Notes under the pieces: model-generated | Told to the model about the DNA's origin: nothing | The model's input: only the letters and a program-made list of their open reading frames with translations | The model's database searches: none | Position numbers and translations under genes: made by a program | Assembly: GCF_031179385.1 (NCBI RefSeq) | Contig: NZ_JAPSHV010000002.1 | Span: 1-33,485 of the forward strand | Source: Arthrobacter sp. | Lineage (GTDB): Bacteria > Actinomycetota > Actinomycetes > Actinomycetales > Micrococcaceae | Direction of reading: 5' to 3' | DNA length: 33,485 bases | In this document: positions 9,074 through 19,202 of the stretch, piece by piece | Numbering within the stretch: position 1 is the first letter of the stretch | Layout: each line of letters begins with the position of its first letter

Positions 9074-12000
9074 ATGTCACAGATCTATCCCAAGGCCTCC
9101 GCCGCTGATCCGGCGGTTTCCGGCTCCGCTTCGCCCCGGTTCCCAGAGCTCGAGGAACGGGTTCTCACCTACTGGGACGAGGACGGCACCTTTCAGGCGT
9201 CGATCGACCAGCGCGACGCCGGTGAGAACGGAACGAACGAGTTCGTCTTCTACGACGGTCCGCCCTTCGCCAACGGCCTGCCGCACTACGGGCACCTGCT
9301 GACCGGATACGCCAAGGACCTCGTCGGGCGATACCAGACCCAGCGCGGTCGCCGCGTTGAGCGCCGCTTCGGGTGGGACACCCACGGACTGCCCGCCGAA
9401 CTCGAGGCGATGAAGCAGCTCGGGATGAGCGACAAGAAGCAGATCGAAGCCATGGGTATCGACAAGTTCAATGACGCCTGTCGTGCCTCTGTGATGAAGT
9501 ACGCGGGGGAGTGGCGTGACTATGTCACGCGCCAGGCGCGCTGGGTGGACTTCGAGAACGACTACAAGACCCTCAACGTCGAATACATGGAGTCGGTGCT
9601 CTGGGCCTTCAAGACCCTGCACGCCAAAGGCCTGACGTACAACGGTTACCGGGTGCTGCCGTACTGCTGGAAGGACGAGACGCCGCTCTCCAACCATGAG
9701 CTGCGCATGGACGACGACGTCTACCAGGACCGCCAGGACCAGACCGTCACGGTGACCTTCCCGATTCTCGCCGGTGATTCACCGTTGTCACAGGAGCTTG
9801 CCGGAGTCGAGGCGCTCGCCTGGACCACCACACCGTGGACCCTGCCCACCAACGCTGCCCTCGCCGTCGGGCCCGACATCCATTACGCGCTGCTGCCCGG
9901 GGCCGGTGACCTCGCCGGACGCCGCTTCCTGATCGCGGAGGAGCTGCTGTCCGGTTACGCGAAGGACTTCGGCTACCCGTCTGCTGAGGACGCGCGCGCC
10001 GCCGTCACGGGCACACACCGCGGCACCGAACTCGGAGGCCTCGAGTACGAGCCGCTCTGGGATTACCTCACCGATCCTGAACGCGGCGGCTACCGGAACG
10101 CCTTCCGGTTCCTGGTGGCTGACTACGTCACGACGACGGACGGAACCGGAATCGTGCACCAGTCGCCGGCCTACGGCGAAGAGGACCAAAAAATCTGTGA
10201 GGACGCCGGTATCCAGGTGATCCTCTCCGTGGACGAGGGCGCCCGTTTCCTGCGGATGTTCGAGAACGGACCCCTGGCGGACATCGTCGGAGTCCAGGTC
10301 TTCGACGCCAACAAGACCATCACCCGCGTGCTGCGTGACGGCGGCCGGCTGATGCGCCAGGCCAGTTACGTGCACAGCTACCCGCATTGCTGGCGCTGCC
10401 GCAACCCGTTGATCTACCGGGCGGTATCCTCCTGGTTCGTCGAGGTGACGAAGATCAAGGACCGCATGGTCGAGCTGAACCAGCAGATCAACTGGATCCC
10501 GGACAATGTGAAGGACGGGCAGTTCGGCAAATGGCTCGAGAACGCGCGCGACTGGTCGATCAGCCGCAACCGTTACTGGGGCAGCCCCATACCCGTGTGG
10601 GTGTCGGATGATCCGAACTATCCCCGCACCGACGTGTACGGCTCCCTCGCTGAGATCGAGAGGGACTTTGGACGCCTGCCGCGCAACGCATCCGGTGAGG
10701 TCGACCTCCACCGGCCGTTCATCGACGAGCTGACCCGCCCGAACCCGGACGATCCGCGTACGCCTGAACAAGGCCAGTCGACCATGAGACGGGTGGCCGA
10801 TGTTCTGGACGTCTGGTTCGACTCCGGGTCGATGCCGTACGCCCAGGTTCACTATCCGATGCAGAACGAGGACTGGTTCGAGTCGCACAACCCGGCGGAC
10901 TTCATCGTCGAGTACATCGGCCAAACCCGCGGTTGGTTTTACACGCTCCACATCCTGGCGACTGCGCTGTTCGACCGGCCCACGTTCAAGAACGTCATCA
11001 GCCATGGAATCGTCCTTGGCTCCGACGGCCAGAAAATGTCCAAGAGCCTGCAGAACTACCCCGATGTTTCTGAAGTCCTCGACCGCGACGGCTCGGACGC
11101 AATGCGCTGGTTCCTGATGGCTTCGCCCATCCTCCGCGGCGGCAATCTCGTTGTCACCGAGCAGGGCATTCGGGACGGTGTCCGCCAGGTCATCCTTCCG
11201 CTCTGGAACGTCTGGCACTTCTTCCGGCTGTATACGAACGCTGCCGCGGGCGGTGCCGGCTACGAGGCGAAGGCGGTGACGGCCGAAGCCGCAGAAACCC
11301 TCGCAGACCCGCTGGACCGCTACATCCTCGCGTACACCGGAAACCTGGTGGAGGACATGACGAACTCGCTCGACGCGTTCAACATCAGCGATGCGTGCGA
11401 GGCGCTGCGCCGGTACTTGGACACCCTCACCAACTGGTATGTCCGTCGCGGACGGCAGCGGTTCTTCGATGAAGATACGGACGCCTTCGACGTCCTCTTC
11501 ACCTGCCTGGAAGCTGTCAGCCGCGTTGCTGCGCCGCTCCTGCCCCTGGTCACCGAGGAGATCTGGCGCGGCCTGACAGGCGGGCGCTCCGTGCACCTGA
11601 CCGACTGGGCGGCGTCGTCGTCGTTTGCTGCTGCGCCGGAACTGGTGGAGCGGATGGAACGGACCCGGCAGATCTGCTCAACGGGATCGAGCCTGCGAAA
11701 GGCGGCAAACCTTCGCGTACGCCTGCCGCTCTCCGAGCTGACGGTAGTGGCACCTTCCGCGGCGGAGCTGGAGGGACAGTACCGCGCCATCATCGCGGAC
11801 GAACTGAACATCAAATCCGTGCGCCTGATCGATTCCGCCGATGCCTCCCCGGAAGAGTTCGGAATCTCGCAGAAGCTCGTGGTGAACGCGCGGGCCGCCG
11901 GGCCGCGCCTGGGCAAGAATGTCCAGACCGCCATCAAGGCGGCGAAGTCGGGCGACTGGTCGGTGGACGACGCCGGTGCTGTCACCGCCGGCGGCCTCGC

Positions 12001-12370
12001 TCTGGAGCCCAGCGAATACACGCTGGAAACCGTGGTCGACAGCGACGGCGCAGCCGGCGCCAGCGCGGCCGTCGCCGTCCTGCCCGGCGGAGGTTTCCTC
12101 GTGCTGAACACGGAGGTCACGTCGGAGTTGGCGGCGGAGGGCACTGCCCGTGACATCATCCGATCCATCCAGCAGGCACGCCGGGATGCCGACTTCCACA
12201 TCAGTGACCGGGTGGTCACCACGGTGGAGGCCGACGCGGACACGCTCTCGGCGCTTGAAGCGCATGCGGAACTGGTCAAGCAGGAAACATTGACGGATGA
12301 ACTCGAACTCGTCGTGGCTGCGGCTGGGCAGTCAGACGGAGTTTCGGTGAAAGTGGAGCGCCAGGCATGA
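9074..12370 (+). CDS. ileS: Isoleucyl-tRNA synthetase (eukaryal-like type)
   Basis: Class I synthetase charging tRNA-Ile; 1098 residues from the ATG at 9074. The HIGH-type motif is HYGH at 71-74 and KMSKS is at 654-658. [12 protein letters not shown], the CP1 editing domain ([12 protein letters not shown]) and the long C-terminal region with an anticodon-binding domain match the eukaryal-like IleRS of actinobacteria, a type in which mupirocin insensitivity is known in some members. An upstream in-frame TTG at 9020 would start inside the T-box leader and is rejected; AGGAC at 9062-9066 serves ATG 9074. The stop overlaps the folC start by four bases (ATGA), so ileS-folC are translationally coupled. 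Confidence 0.96.
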   Translation: MSQIYPKASAADPAVSGSASPRFPELEERVLTYWDEDGTFQASIDQRDAGENGTNEFVFYDGPPFANGLPHYGHLLTGYAKDLVGRYQTQRGRRVERRFGWDTHGLPAELEAMKQLGMSDKKQIEAMGIDKFNDACRASVMKYAGEWRDYVTRQARWVDFENDYKTLNVEYMESVLWAFKTLHAKGLTYNGYRVLPYCWKDETPLSNHELRMDDDVYQDRQDQTVTVTFPILAGDSPLSQELAGVEALAWTTTPWTLPTNAALAVGPDIHYALLPGAGDLAGRRFLIAEELLSGYAKDFGYPSAEDARAAVTGTHRGTELGGLEYEPLWDYLTDPERGGYRNAFRFLVADYVTTTDGTGIVHQSPAYGEEDQKICEDAGIQVILSVDEGARFLRMFENGPLADIVGVQVFDANKTITRVLRDGGRLMRQASYVHSYPHCWRCRNPLIYRAVSSWFVEVTKIKDRMVELNQQINWIPDNVKDGQFGKWLENARDWSISRNRYWGSPIPVWVSDDPNYPRTDVYGSLAEIERDFGRLPRNASGEVDLHRPFIDELTRPNPDDPRTPEQGQSTMRRVADVLDVWFDSGSMPYAQVHYPMQNEDWFESHNPADFIVEYIGQTRGWFYTLHILATALFDRPTFKNVISHGIVLGSDGQKMSKSLQNYPDVSEVLDRDGSDAMRWFLMASPILRGGNLVVTEQGIRDGVRQVILPLWNVWHFFRLYTNAAAGGAGYEAKAVTAEAAETLADPLDRYILAYTGNLVEDMTNSLDAFNISDACEALRRYLDTLTNWYVRRGRQRFFDEDTDAFDVLFTCLEAVSRVAAPLLPLVTEEIWRGLTGGRSVHLTDWAASSSFAAAPELVERMERTRQICSTGSSLRKAANLRVRLPLSELTVVAPSAAELEGQYRAIIADELNIKSVRLIDSADASPEEFGISQKLVVNARAAGPRLGKNVQTAIKAAKSGDWSVDDAGAVTAGGLALEPSEYTLETVVDSDGAAGASAAVAVLPGGGFLVLNTEVTSELAAEGTARDIIRSIQQARRDADFHISDRVVTTVEADADTLSALEAHAELVKQETLTDELELVVAAAGQSDGVSVKVERQA

Positions 12371-13770
12371 ACGCGGATATGAGTGACGCTGGAAACAACG
12401 CCGGCTCCGGACAGGGAATTGACCAGTTCTCAGTGGAGAGCGTGTACGCGGAGCTGTTGAGCCGCGCGCCCGAGAACAAGATGGAGCCGCGGATGGCTCC
12501 GTTGTTTCGGGCTATGGAGATCCTGGGCGAGCCCAATAGGGCGGTTCCGATCATCCACATCACGGGCACCAACGGCAAGACGTCAACCGCACGGATGATT
12601 GAGGGGCTTCTGCGGGCGCATGATCTGCGTACCGGGCGATACACCAGTCCGCATCTGTCCCGGGTCACGGAACGGATCAGTATCGACGGGGAACCCGTTG
12701 CCGATGAGACCTTCGTGCGGGTGTGGGACGAGATCCGGCCGTATCTTGAGATCGTCGATGCTGAACTTGATGCCGCCGGTGAGCCGCGGCTGACCTACTT
12801 CGAATGCGTCACGATTCTCGCGTTCGCGGTATTCGCTGACGAGCCGGTGGACGTTGCGGTGATCGAAGTTGGGCTAGGGGGAATCACCGACGCGACGAAC
12901 GTCGGTGACGGCGCGGTCTCAGTGGTCACTCCGATCTCCCTTGACCATACTGACCTCCTGGGGGACACCCCGGGGGAAATCGCCATCGAGAAATCCGGGA
13001 TCATCAAGCCCGGGGGGTTCCTCATCAGCGCCGCGCAGCCCGCGGACGCTGCGCAGGTGCTGCTGGAAAAGGCGCGTGACACAGGCGTTGAGTTCCGTTT
13101 CGAGGGTGTCGAGTTCGGCGTTGAGGACCGACGCATTGCCGTCGGCGGGCAGCAGATCACTCTGGCAGGCATCGCAGGCCGCTACGAGGAGGTCCTTCTG
13201 CCGCTCCACGGTGAGCACCAGGCGCAGAACGCCGCTGTCGCCGTTGCCGCCGTCGAAGCCTTCCTCGGCGGAGGAAGCAGGGAACTGGATATCGACGTCG
13301 TGCGCGATGGACTGGGTGCCGTCACCTCACCGGGCCGGCTGGAACTGGTTCGCACGGCCCCGAGCATCCTCGTGGACGCCGCGCACAACGCCGCCGGCGC
13401 ACGAGCGTCAGCCAAGGCGATTGCTGAAGCCTTCGAGTTCAACAAACTCGTCCTCGTGATCGGCGTCCTGCAGGACAAGGACGCCGGCGCGATCCTGAGT
13501 GAACTTCACGAGGAACTCAGCGGTGTGCTTGAGGATGTGTGCCTGACGCAGTCCACCTCGCCGAGGGCGATTCCTGCAGAGGAACTCCGGCAGCTGGCGT
13601 TGAGCGCAGGCTTCGCTGATGGGCATATCCACGTTGCGGATCGCCTCGACGACGCCCTGGAGTGGGCGGTCATGACGGCCGAGGAGGGCAGCGAACTCGG
13701 CGGCGGCGGTGTTTTGGTAACGGGTTCGATCACGGTGGTGGGCGAAGCCCGCACACTCTTGGGCAAGTAA
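12367..13770 (+). CDS. folC: Folylpolyglutamate synthase / dihydrofolate synthase
   Basis: Adds glutamate to dihydropteroate and extends folate polyglutamates, using ATP, in the cytoplasm. The 467-residue product belongs to the Mur ligase superfamily: ATP-binding loop GTNGKTS at 67-73, then [13 protein letters not shown], the metal-site region VEVGLGG, and a C-terminal ligase domain with [12 protein letters not shown]. The first 25 or so residues are poorly conserved. A later in-frame ATG (residue 5) is possible, but the ATGA overlap with ileS supports 12367. The DUF4233 gene starts nine bases after its stop. Confidence 0.95.
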   Translation: MNADMSDAGNNAGSGQGIDQFSVESVYAELLSRAPENKMEPRMAPLFRAMEILGEPNRAVPIIHITGTNGKTSTARMIEGLLRAHDLRTGRYTSPHLSRVTERISIDGEPVADETFVRVWDEIRPYLEIVDAELDAAGEPRLTYFECVTILAFAVFADEPVDVAVIEVGLGGITDATNVGDGAVSVVTPISLDHTDLLGDTPGEIAIEKSGIIKPGGFLISAAQPADAAQVLLEKARDTGVEFRFEGVEFGVEDRRIAVGGQQITLAGIAGRYEEVLLPLHGEHQAQNAAVAVAAVEAFLGGGSRELDIDVVRDGLGAVTSPGRLELVRTAPSILVDAAHNAAGARASAKAIAEAFEFNKLVLVIGVLQDKDAGAILSELHEELSGVLEDVCLTQSTSPRAIPAEELRQLALSAGFADGHIHVADRLDDALEWAVMTAEEGSELGGGGVLVTGSITVVGEARTLLGK

Positions 13771-13779
13771 GGGGATCAC

Positions 13780-14235
13780 ATGGCTCGCCAGACAAAAGCG
13801 CAGCGTGAATGGCGTCCGGGGATGCCGAAGAAGCGGCGTTCCATCAAGGTGATGTTCGCGTCGACCGTGCTCCTGCTGGAAGCCTTCGTGGTGCTGTTCG
13901 CTACCCTCGTGGTCTTTGGTTTGCGCTCCGACACGATTCCGATAGGGGTCATACTCGGCGTCGGTCTTGCGCTCAGCGCTGTGCTCATCGTGGCCTGTGC
14001 GTTCCTGACGAAGCCGTACGGAATGTTGCTCGGCTGGGTGCTACAGGTGCTGATTCTTGCGACGGGGATTGTCGAGCCGATGATGTTCCTCGTCGGCATT
14101 CTCTTCGCCCTGACCTGGCTGTACGGCATCCGGACGGGTGCCCGGCTGGACCGCGAGAACGCGGAGCGTGACCGGCAGCAGGCTGAATGGGAGCAGGCAA
14201 ACCCATCCGGCGGTGAGGGCACGCAATCCCTTTAG
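13780..14235 (+). CDS. DUF4233 small membrane protein
   Basis: A 151-residue integral membrane protein with about four hydrophobic segments (residues roughly 25-47, 52-75, 80-97 and 100-117), a basic N-terminus (RQTKAQREWRPGMPKKRR) and a charged, Glu/Arg-rich cytoplasmic tail. It matches the actinobacterial DUF4233 family, which is commonly found between folC and ndk. The function is unknown. The position in a folate and nucleotide operon suggests cotranscription with folC but says little about activity. The start ATG is at 13780, with AAGGGGAT upstream. Confidence 0.85.
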   Translation: MARQTKAQREWRPGMPKKRRSIKVMFASTVLLLEAFVVLFATLVVFGLRSDTIPIGVILGVGLALSAVLIVACAFLTKPYGMLLGWVLQVLILATGIVEPMMFLVGILFALTWLYGIRTGARLDRENAERDRQQAEWEQANPSGGEGTQSL

Positions 14236-14237
14236 TA

Positions 14238-14281
14238 GAGTCAACGGTGGACATGGCCGGGTGCCCGGCCGAACCTGACTC
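14238..14281 (+). promoter_or_regulatory. Structured leader immediately before ndk
   Basis: The outer arms GAGTCA (14238-14243) and TGACTC (14276-14281) and the inner pair GGT/ACC enclose a GC hairpin, GGCCGG-GTGC-CCGGCC (14255-14270). The fold ends just before the ndk Shine-Dalgarno. It may be an attenuator, a processing site or a weak terminator; no known riboswitch class was recognised. Confidence 0.4.
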
Positions 14282-14298
14282 GATTGAAGGAAGAAAAA

Positions 14299-14715
14299 AT
14301 GAGTGCTGAGCAGACCCTGATCCTGATCAAGCCCGACGGCGTTGCCCGCGGTTTGACGGGAACAATCCTGTCCAGGGTTGAGGCGAAGGGTTACAAGCTC
14401 GTCGACCTCAAGCTGGTGAACGCTACCCGGGAAATCCTTGAAGCCCACTACGCTGAGCACGTGGGCAAGCCCTTTTATGAGCCGCTCGTCGAGTTCATGT
14501 TGAGCGGACCGGTCGCTGCCGCTGTCTTCGAAGGAGAACGTGTGATCGAGGGATTCCGCTCGCTCGCCGGAACAACGGAGCCGACGACGGCGGCTCCCGG
14601 GACGATCCGAGGAGACTTCGGGCGGGACTGGGGTCTCAAGGTCCAGCAGAACCTCGTGCACGGCTCTGATTCGCCGGAATCGGCGGAGAAGGAAATCTCC
14701 ATCTGGTTCAGCTGA
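14299..14715 (+). CDS. ndk: Nucleoside diphosphate kinase
   Basis: Transfers the gamma phosphate between nucleoside triphosphates and diphosphates through a phosphohistidine. The 138-residue product begins [18 protein letters not shown] and carries the active-site motif NLVHGSDS with His121, plus the RGDFGRD nucleotide-binding segment. A normal-length family member would have a few residues fewer in this region. An in-frame TTG at 14284 would add five residues, but the ATG at 14299, preceded by AAGGAAGA, matches family N-termini. It is the last gene of the ileS-folC-DUF4233-ndk run, possibly behind its own leader structure. Confidence 0.96.
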   Translation: MSAEQTLILIKPDGVARGLTGTILSRVEAKGYKLVDLKLVNATREILEAHYAEHVGKPFYEPLVEFMLSGPVAAAVFEGERVIEGFRSLAGTTEPTTAAPGTIRGDFGRDWGLKVQQNLVHGSDSPESAEKEISIWFS

Positions 14716-14775
14716 TCGGCGGATCCTAGCGGGGGAGACCCATGGAGTCCCGTGCTGATTGGTAGCGTGGGGGCC

Positions 14776-15738
14776 ATGATGGAATACCGCAGACTTGGCA
14801 CGTCAGGATTGAGCGTTTCGGTGGTCGGCCTGGGTTGCAATAACCTGGGCCGGCCCGGAACTGCTTCCGAATCACAGCGCGGCGCAGCAGCCGTCGTGAG
14901 CGCGGCTCTCGACGTGGGCATCACGCTGTTCGACGTTGCAGACTCCTACGGACGGTCGCCGGGGATCAGCGAGGAACTGCTCGGGCGGTCGCTCGGCCGG
15001 AACCGCGACGATGTCATCGTTGCAACCAAGTTCGGGCTCGATCTCAAAGGAGTCAACGGTCCGGACTGGGGTGCACGGGGTTCACGACGCTACATCCTGA
15101 AAGCTGTCGAAGCGTCACTCAAGCGGCTGAATACGGACTGGATCGACCTCTACCAATACCATGCTCCGGACCCGGCGACGCCGATTGACGAGACCCTCGC
15201 TGCTCTGGACCAGCTCGTGCAGAGCGGCAAGGTCCGGTACATCGGGCACTCCAACTTCGCCGGATGGCAGGTTGCGGAGGCTGAGTATGTAGCCCGTCAG
15301 CTGGGCACTACGCGCTTCATTTCGGCCCAGAACCACTACAACTTGCTGGAGCGGTCCGTCGAGCGTGAGGTCATTCCAGCTGCCCGATCCTATGGTCTCG
15401 GGCTGCTTCCCTATTTTCCGCTGGCCAACGGGCTCCTCACCGGGAAGTACGGTGCCGGGAAGGCACCGGAAGGCAGCCGTCTGACGCACACCCGGACCAA
15501 TCTGTTGGACCAGGCCGACTGGGATCAGTTGGCGGACTTCAGTGCCTACGCCCGCGCTCGCTCATTGACTGAACTGGATGTTGCGTTTTCCTGGCTCGCG
15601 AGCCGGCCGACGGTGGCAAGTGTCATCGCCGGAGCAACAAGGCCCGAGCAGGTACGTCAGAATGCCGAAGCGGTCCGCTGGGTACCGTCCGACGCTGACT
15701 GCACGGAACTCGAACACATCTTCCCGGCGCGGCGGTAA
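14776..15738 (+). CDS. Aldo/keto reductase
   Basis: NADPH-dependent (alpha/beta)8-barrel reductase of the AKR superfamily, about 320 residues. The catalytic tetrad is visible as Asp53 and Tyr58 (LFDVADSYG), Lys85 (ATKFG) and His129 (YQYHAPD). The C-terminal cofactor segment VIAGATRPEQVRQN is typical of the AKR11/AKR12-like 'general stress' subgroup. The physiological substrate is not evident. Two adjacent ATGs (14776 and 14779) and an upstream in-frame start at 14752 are possible. TAGCGT at 14763-14768 lies seven bases before ATG 14776, suggesting a leaderless start there. It is convergent with the beta-oxidation pair. Confidence 0.92.
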   Translation: MMEYRRLGTSGLSVSVVGLGCNNLGRPGTASESQRGAAAVVSAALDVGITLFDVADSYGRSPGISEELLGRSLGRNRDDVIVATKFGLDLKGVNGPDWGARGSRRYILKAVEASLKRLNTDWIDLYQYHAPDPATPIDETLAALDQLVQSGKVRYIGHSNFAGWQVAEAEYVARQLGTTRFISAQNHYNLLERSVEREVIPAARSYGLGLLPYFPLANGLLTGKYGAGKAPEGSRLTHTRTNLLDQADWDQLADFSAYARARSLTELDVAFSWLASRPTVASVIAGATRPEQVRQNAEAVRWVPSDADCTELEHIFPARR

Positions 15739-15752
15739 CCGGCCGGGAAGAT
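15718..15752. terminator. Bidirectional hairpin between aldo/keto reductase and fadB
   Basis: A perfect 11-bp inverted repeat (15718-15728 with 15742-15752) and a 13-nt loop contain the reductase stop codon. It sits between convergent genes, and its outer AT pairs give short U-containing flanks. Confidence 0.65.
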
Positions 15753-15768
15753 GGGACCATGGCGGCGT

Positions 15769-17880
15769 TCAGTGGAAGGTGCGTCCATTCACCCGCTCGG
15801 ATGCTCCCACCCTGTCGAGGTAGGGCGTGATGCCGCCGAGGTGCATGGGCCAGCCGGCACCGAGAATCATGCACAGATCGATATCTTCCGGCCCTGACAC
15901 GACCCCTTCCGCCAGCATGCGCCCGATCTCATCCGCGAGCGCGTCCTGCGTGCGGCGCAGGACCTCCTCGCTTGATGAGGGCGAGGAACCGAAGGTGAGC
16001 AGCGCGAGAGTGGACTCGGGCACTACATCGTTGCCGGCGTCGTCCTGTTCCCAGAGTCCCTTCTTTCCGGCGTCGATGAGAATCTGCTGATTCTTGGAGA
16101 GGTAGAAGCGTTCCCCGAAGGCATCATGCAGGGATTCCTGCACATGCTGACCCACCGGCAGCCCCACCAGCGCAAGCAGCTTGAACGGCGTCATCGGCAG
16201 ACCGAGAGGCCGCAGCGCCTGATCGGCTGTTGCTGCGTCTGTACCCTCGTCGAAGGCTGCCGTGATTTCGCCGAACATGCGTCCCAGAACCCGGTTCACG
16301 ACGAACGCAGGAGCATCCTTCACAAGGACCGCGTTCTTCTTGAGCTCTTTCGCTGCGGCGAACGCCGTAGCCAGAACCTCGTCGGAAGTGCGCGGCGCCT
16401 TGACGATCTCAAGGAGCGGCATGGCAGCTACCGGGTTGAAGAAGTGGAAACCCACCACGCGCTCGGGGTGCTGGAGGTCCTCGGCCATGGCTGCGACGGA
16501 AAGTGACGAGGTGTTGGTCGCCAGGATGCACTCCGCGGAGACCACCTCTTCAACCTCCGCGAAGACAGACTTCTTGACGCTGAGCTCTTCGAAGACGGCC
16601 TCAATCACAAAGTCGGCGTCCGCGAAGGCGTCCTTCGAGACGGAACCGGTGACGAGCGACTTGACACGGTTCGCCTTATCCGCGGACAGCCGCTTTTTGG
16701 CCAGCATCCTGTCCACTTCGGCGTGCACCCATCCAACGCCCTTGTCCACGCGTTGCTGATCGATATCGGTGAGAACAACGGGAACGCTCAACTGCCGTGC
16801 AAAGAGCAGGGCAAGCTGGCTCGCCATCAGGCCGGCGCCGACTACCCCTACCTTTGTCACGGGGCGGGCAAGTGAACGATCCGGCGCGCCGGCCGGACGT
16901 TTGGCCCGTTTCTGTACCAGTTCGAGGAAGGCATACACGGTGTCGTGGAATTGCGGCGTGAGCATCAACTCGGTCAGCGCTTCACACTCCGCTGCGGCAG
17001 ACTCCGCCTGGGATCGGGTCCTGGCCGCTTCGAACAGGTCCAGCACCTTTCCCGGCGCAGGAGCAGCGTTGGACGTTTTCGCCTCAACGAAAGCGCGGCC
17101 AGCTGCGACTGCGGCCGCCCACTCACCGTCGTCGTACCGCGACAGCGCAGCGCGGCGGTCAGCGATGCCGGACGAGTCCCGCAGAACCTCCGCAGCCCAG
17201 CGAATGGACTGCTCCAGGAAATCGGCGGGTTCAAACAGGGCATCGGCGATTCCCGCCCCGTGGGCGGTCCGTCCATCAAACGTGCGGTTGTTGCTCAGCG
17301 GGTTTTCGATCATGATCTTCACAGCGGTGCGGGGACCGGTCAGGCGGGGGAGTCTGTAGACGCCGCCCCAACCGGGAACCAGCCCGATGAACGCCTCTGG
17401 AAGGCCGATTCCGTTGGCTCCTGCGGACACCGTGCGGAAGTCGGCAGCGAGAGCAATTTCGAGCCCTCCCCCCAAGGCGACGCCGTTGATGAAGGCGAAA
17501 CTCGGGACCCCCAGTGAGCCCAGCAGGTTGTACGCCGAATGTCCCAGTTCCGCCATCAGCGTTCCGTGATGGGCGCTTTTCAGTGACTTGACCGTCGACA
17601 GGTCTGCCCCGGCCGCAAGGAAGTAGGGTTTCCCGGTCACGCCGACGGCGGCGATCTCACCACCCGCCGCGCGTACTTTCAGGTTCTCGAGTGTGCGCCC
17701 GAACTCGATGAGCGTGCTGGGTCCCAGAGTGGTCGGCCGGCTGTGATCCAGCCCGTTGTCGAGGGTGATCAGGGCCATGATGCCGGACCCGCCGGGCAAC
17801 TGCACATCCTCGACAAGCGAGTGGGTGATGACCTCGTCAGGCACCAGGGCGGCCAGTTCCTCGAACCGATCGAAACTCAT
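15769..17880 (-). CDS. fadB: Multifunctional enoyl-CoA hydratase / 3-hydroxyacyl-CoA dehydrogenase (FadB/FadJ type)
   Basis: Carries out the hydration and NAD-linked oxidation steps of fatty-acid beta-oxidation; about 703 residues. The N-terminal crotonase domain has both catalytic glutamates in the expected contexts (GGGLEIALAADF and IGLPEAFIG). The middle domain has the NAD-binding GAGLMASQ turn near residue 360, a variant of the usual GAGTMG. The dehydrogenase motif GFHFFNPVAAMPLLEIV supplies the catalytic His, and two 3HCDH C-terminal domains follow. The ATG at 17880 overlaps the thiolase stop by four bases (ATGA), so the two genes are translationally coupled. Upstream in-frame codons would read into the thiolase and are rejected. 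Confidence 0.93.
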   Translation of the reverse strand: MSFDRFEELAALVPDEVITHSLVEDVQLPGGSGIMALITLDNGLDHSRPTTLGPSTLIEFGRTLENLKVRAAGGEIAAVGVTGKPYFLAAGADLSTVKSLKSAHHGTLMAELGHSAYNLLGSLGVPSFAFINGVALGGGLEIALAADFRTVSAGANGIGLPEAFIGLVPGWGGVYRLPRLTGPRTAVKIMIENPLSNNRTFDGRTAHGAGIADALFEPADFLEQSIRWAAEVLRDSSGIADRRAALSRYDDGEWAAAVAAGRAFVEAKTSNAAPAPGKVLDLFEAARTRSQAESAAAECEALTELMLTPQFHDTVYAFLELVQKRAKRPAGAPDRSLARPVTKVGVVGAGLMASQLALLFARQLSVPVVLTDIDQQRVDKGVGWVHAEVDRMLAKKRLSADKANRVKSLVTGSVSKDAFADADFVIEAVFEELSVKKSVFAEVEEVVSAECILATNTSSLSVAAMAEDLQHPERVVGFHFFNPVAAMPLLEIVKAPRTSDEVLATAFAAAKELKKNAVLVKDAPAFVVNRVLGRMFGEITAAFDEGTDAATADQALRPLGLPMTPFKLLALVGLPVGQHVQESLHDAFGERFYLSKNQQILIDAGKKGLWEQDDAGNDVVPESTLALLTFGSSPSSSEEVLRRTQDALADEIGRMLAEGVVSGPEDIDLCMILGAGWPMHLGGITPYLDRVGASERVNGRTFH

Positions 17881-19124
17881 GCTGCGTCCTCCGTCGTATT
17901 CCCTGAATAGTCTGCGTGATGCGGGTTTTCCCAAATGACCGTTCCACCCATGCCGAGTCCTACGCACATGGTGGTGATGCCGTACCGGACCTGGGGGTCT
18001 TCCTCGAACTGCCGCGCCAGTTGCGTCATGAGGCGTACCCCGGAGCTCGCCAGCGGATGTCCGAAGGCAATCGCGCCGCCGTAGCGGTTGACCCGCGGAT
18101 CGTCGTCGTCAATGCCGAAGTGATCAAGGAATGACAGGACCTGCACGGCGAACGCTTCATTGATTTCGAACAGGCCGATGTCATCGATGGTCAGCCCGGC
18201 CTGCCTCAGGGCCTTCTCGGTGGACGGTACGGGTCCAATTCCCATGACCTCCGGTTCGACGCCGGCAAAAGCATAGGCGACCAGGCGCATCTTCACCGGA
18301 AGGTTCAGCTCTGCCGCCGCATCAGCGGAGGCGAGCAGTGCAGCGGTGGCGCCGTCGTTGAGCCCCGCAGCATTGCCTGCGGTGACTCTGCCGTGCGGGC
18401 GGAATGGCGTCCGGAGTGATGCCAGGTCCTCGAGCGTGGTGCCTGGGCGCGGCGGCTCGTCCTGCTGGTTCACAGTCCAGCCCGATCCGGGCTTCCTTCC
18501 CGCAACCGGGACAAGGTCCGGCTGGATTTGGTTGCGCTCATACGCGTCCGCAACCTTCGCCTGGCTGGCCACGGCGTATGAGTCGGCGCGCTCCTTCGTG
18601 ATGGCAGGGAAGCGGTCGTGGAGGTTCTCCGCCGTATTCCCCATGTTCAAGGCCGCTGGGTCCACAATGCGCTCGGCGAGGAACCGGGGGTTGGGATCGG
18701 CATCCGAACCCATTGGGTGGTTGCCCATATGCTCGACGCCGCCAGCGACCACAATGTCATATGCGCCGAACGCGATCCCGGATGCGGTGGTGGTGACAGC
18801 GGTCATCGCCCCGGCGCACATGCGGTCGATGGCGAACCCGGGCACGGTGCGGGGGAGCCCGGCCAGGAGAGCGGCGGTCCGCCCGATGGTGAGTCCCTGA
18901 TCACCCGTCTGGGTTGTGGCAGCGACGGCGACGTCGTCGATCCGCTCGGGCGGCAGGGAGGGGTTGCGTCGCAGAAGCTCCCGAATGCATTTGACCACGA
19001 GGTCGTCAGCCCGGGTGCCCGCGTGTATCCCCTTTTCTCCAGCCTTCCCGAATGGGGTTCTGACACCGTCGACGAAAACAACGTCCCTGATCTGTTGCCG
19101 CGTTGCTGTGGCTGGTTTGGGCAC
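17877..19124 (-). CDS. fadA: Acetyl-CoA C-acyltransferase (3-ketoacyl-CoA thiolase)
   Basis: Performs the thiolytic step of beta-oxidation, releasing acetyl-CoA. The 415-residue product shows the three thiolase signatures: the nucleophile Cys103 in IDRMCAGAM, the His in GGAIAFGHPLASSG, and the second Cys in TTMCVGLGMGG. NEAF is present as well. It forms, with the downstream fadB, the classical two-subunit beta-oxidation complex. The ATG at 19124 lies 36 bases from the palindrome at 19160-19179, which is a plausible operator. In this genus such thiolases may also act in other acyl-CoA routes, so the chain-length range is not known. Confidence 0.94.
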   Translation of the reverse strand: MPKPATATRQQIRDVVFVDGVRTPFGKAGEKGIHAGTRADDLVVKCIRELLRRNPSLPPERIDDVAVAATTQTGDQGLTIGRTAALLAGLPRTVPGFAIDRMCAGAMTAVTTTASGIAFGAYDIVVAGGVEHMGNHPMGSDADPNPRFLAERIVDPAALNMGNTAENLHDRFPAITKERADSYAVASQAKVADAYERNQIQPDLVPVAGRKPGSGWTVNQQDEPPRPGTTLEDLASLRTPFRPHGRVTAGNAAGLNDGATAALLASADAAAELNLPVKMRLVAYAFAGVEPEVMGIGPVPSTEKALRQAGLTIDDIGLFEINEAFAVQVLSFLDHFGIDDDDPRVNRYGGAIAFGHPLASSGVRLMTQLARQFEEDPQVRYGITTMCVGLGMGGTVIWENPHHADYSGNTTEDAA

Positions 19125-19159
19125 AATCGCTCCTCGTTGAGTTGGTGGATCAGGCCCCT

Positions 19160-19179
19160 ATGTTACTCGCGGGTAACAT
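19160..19179 (-). promoter_or_regulatory. Palindrome in the fadA promoter region (candidate operator)
   Basis: ATGTTAC and GTAACAT, exact 7-bp complements, flank TCGCGG 36 bases upstream of the fadA start, in an otherwise unstructured 78-base gap. The size and position fit a TetR-type fatty-acid regulator site. The regulator is not in the window, and its identity is inference. Confidence 0.45.
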
Positions 19180-19202
19180 CACGCTGCAACAAGTCCGGTG
19201 CA

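Noticed and set aside
9788-11596. A 602-codon minus-strand open frame antisense to ileS
   Set aside because: It lies wholly inside the clearly coding ileS, has no recognisable domains, and is the kind of long shadow frame GC-rich codon bias produces.
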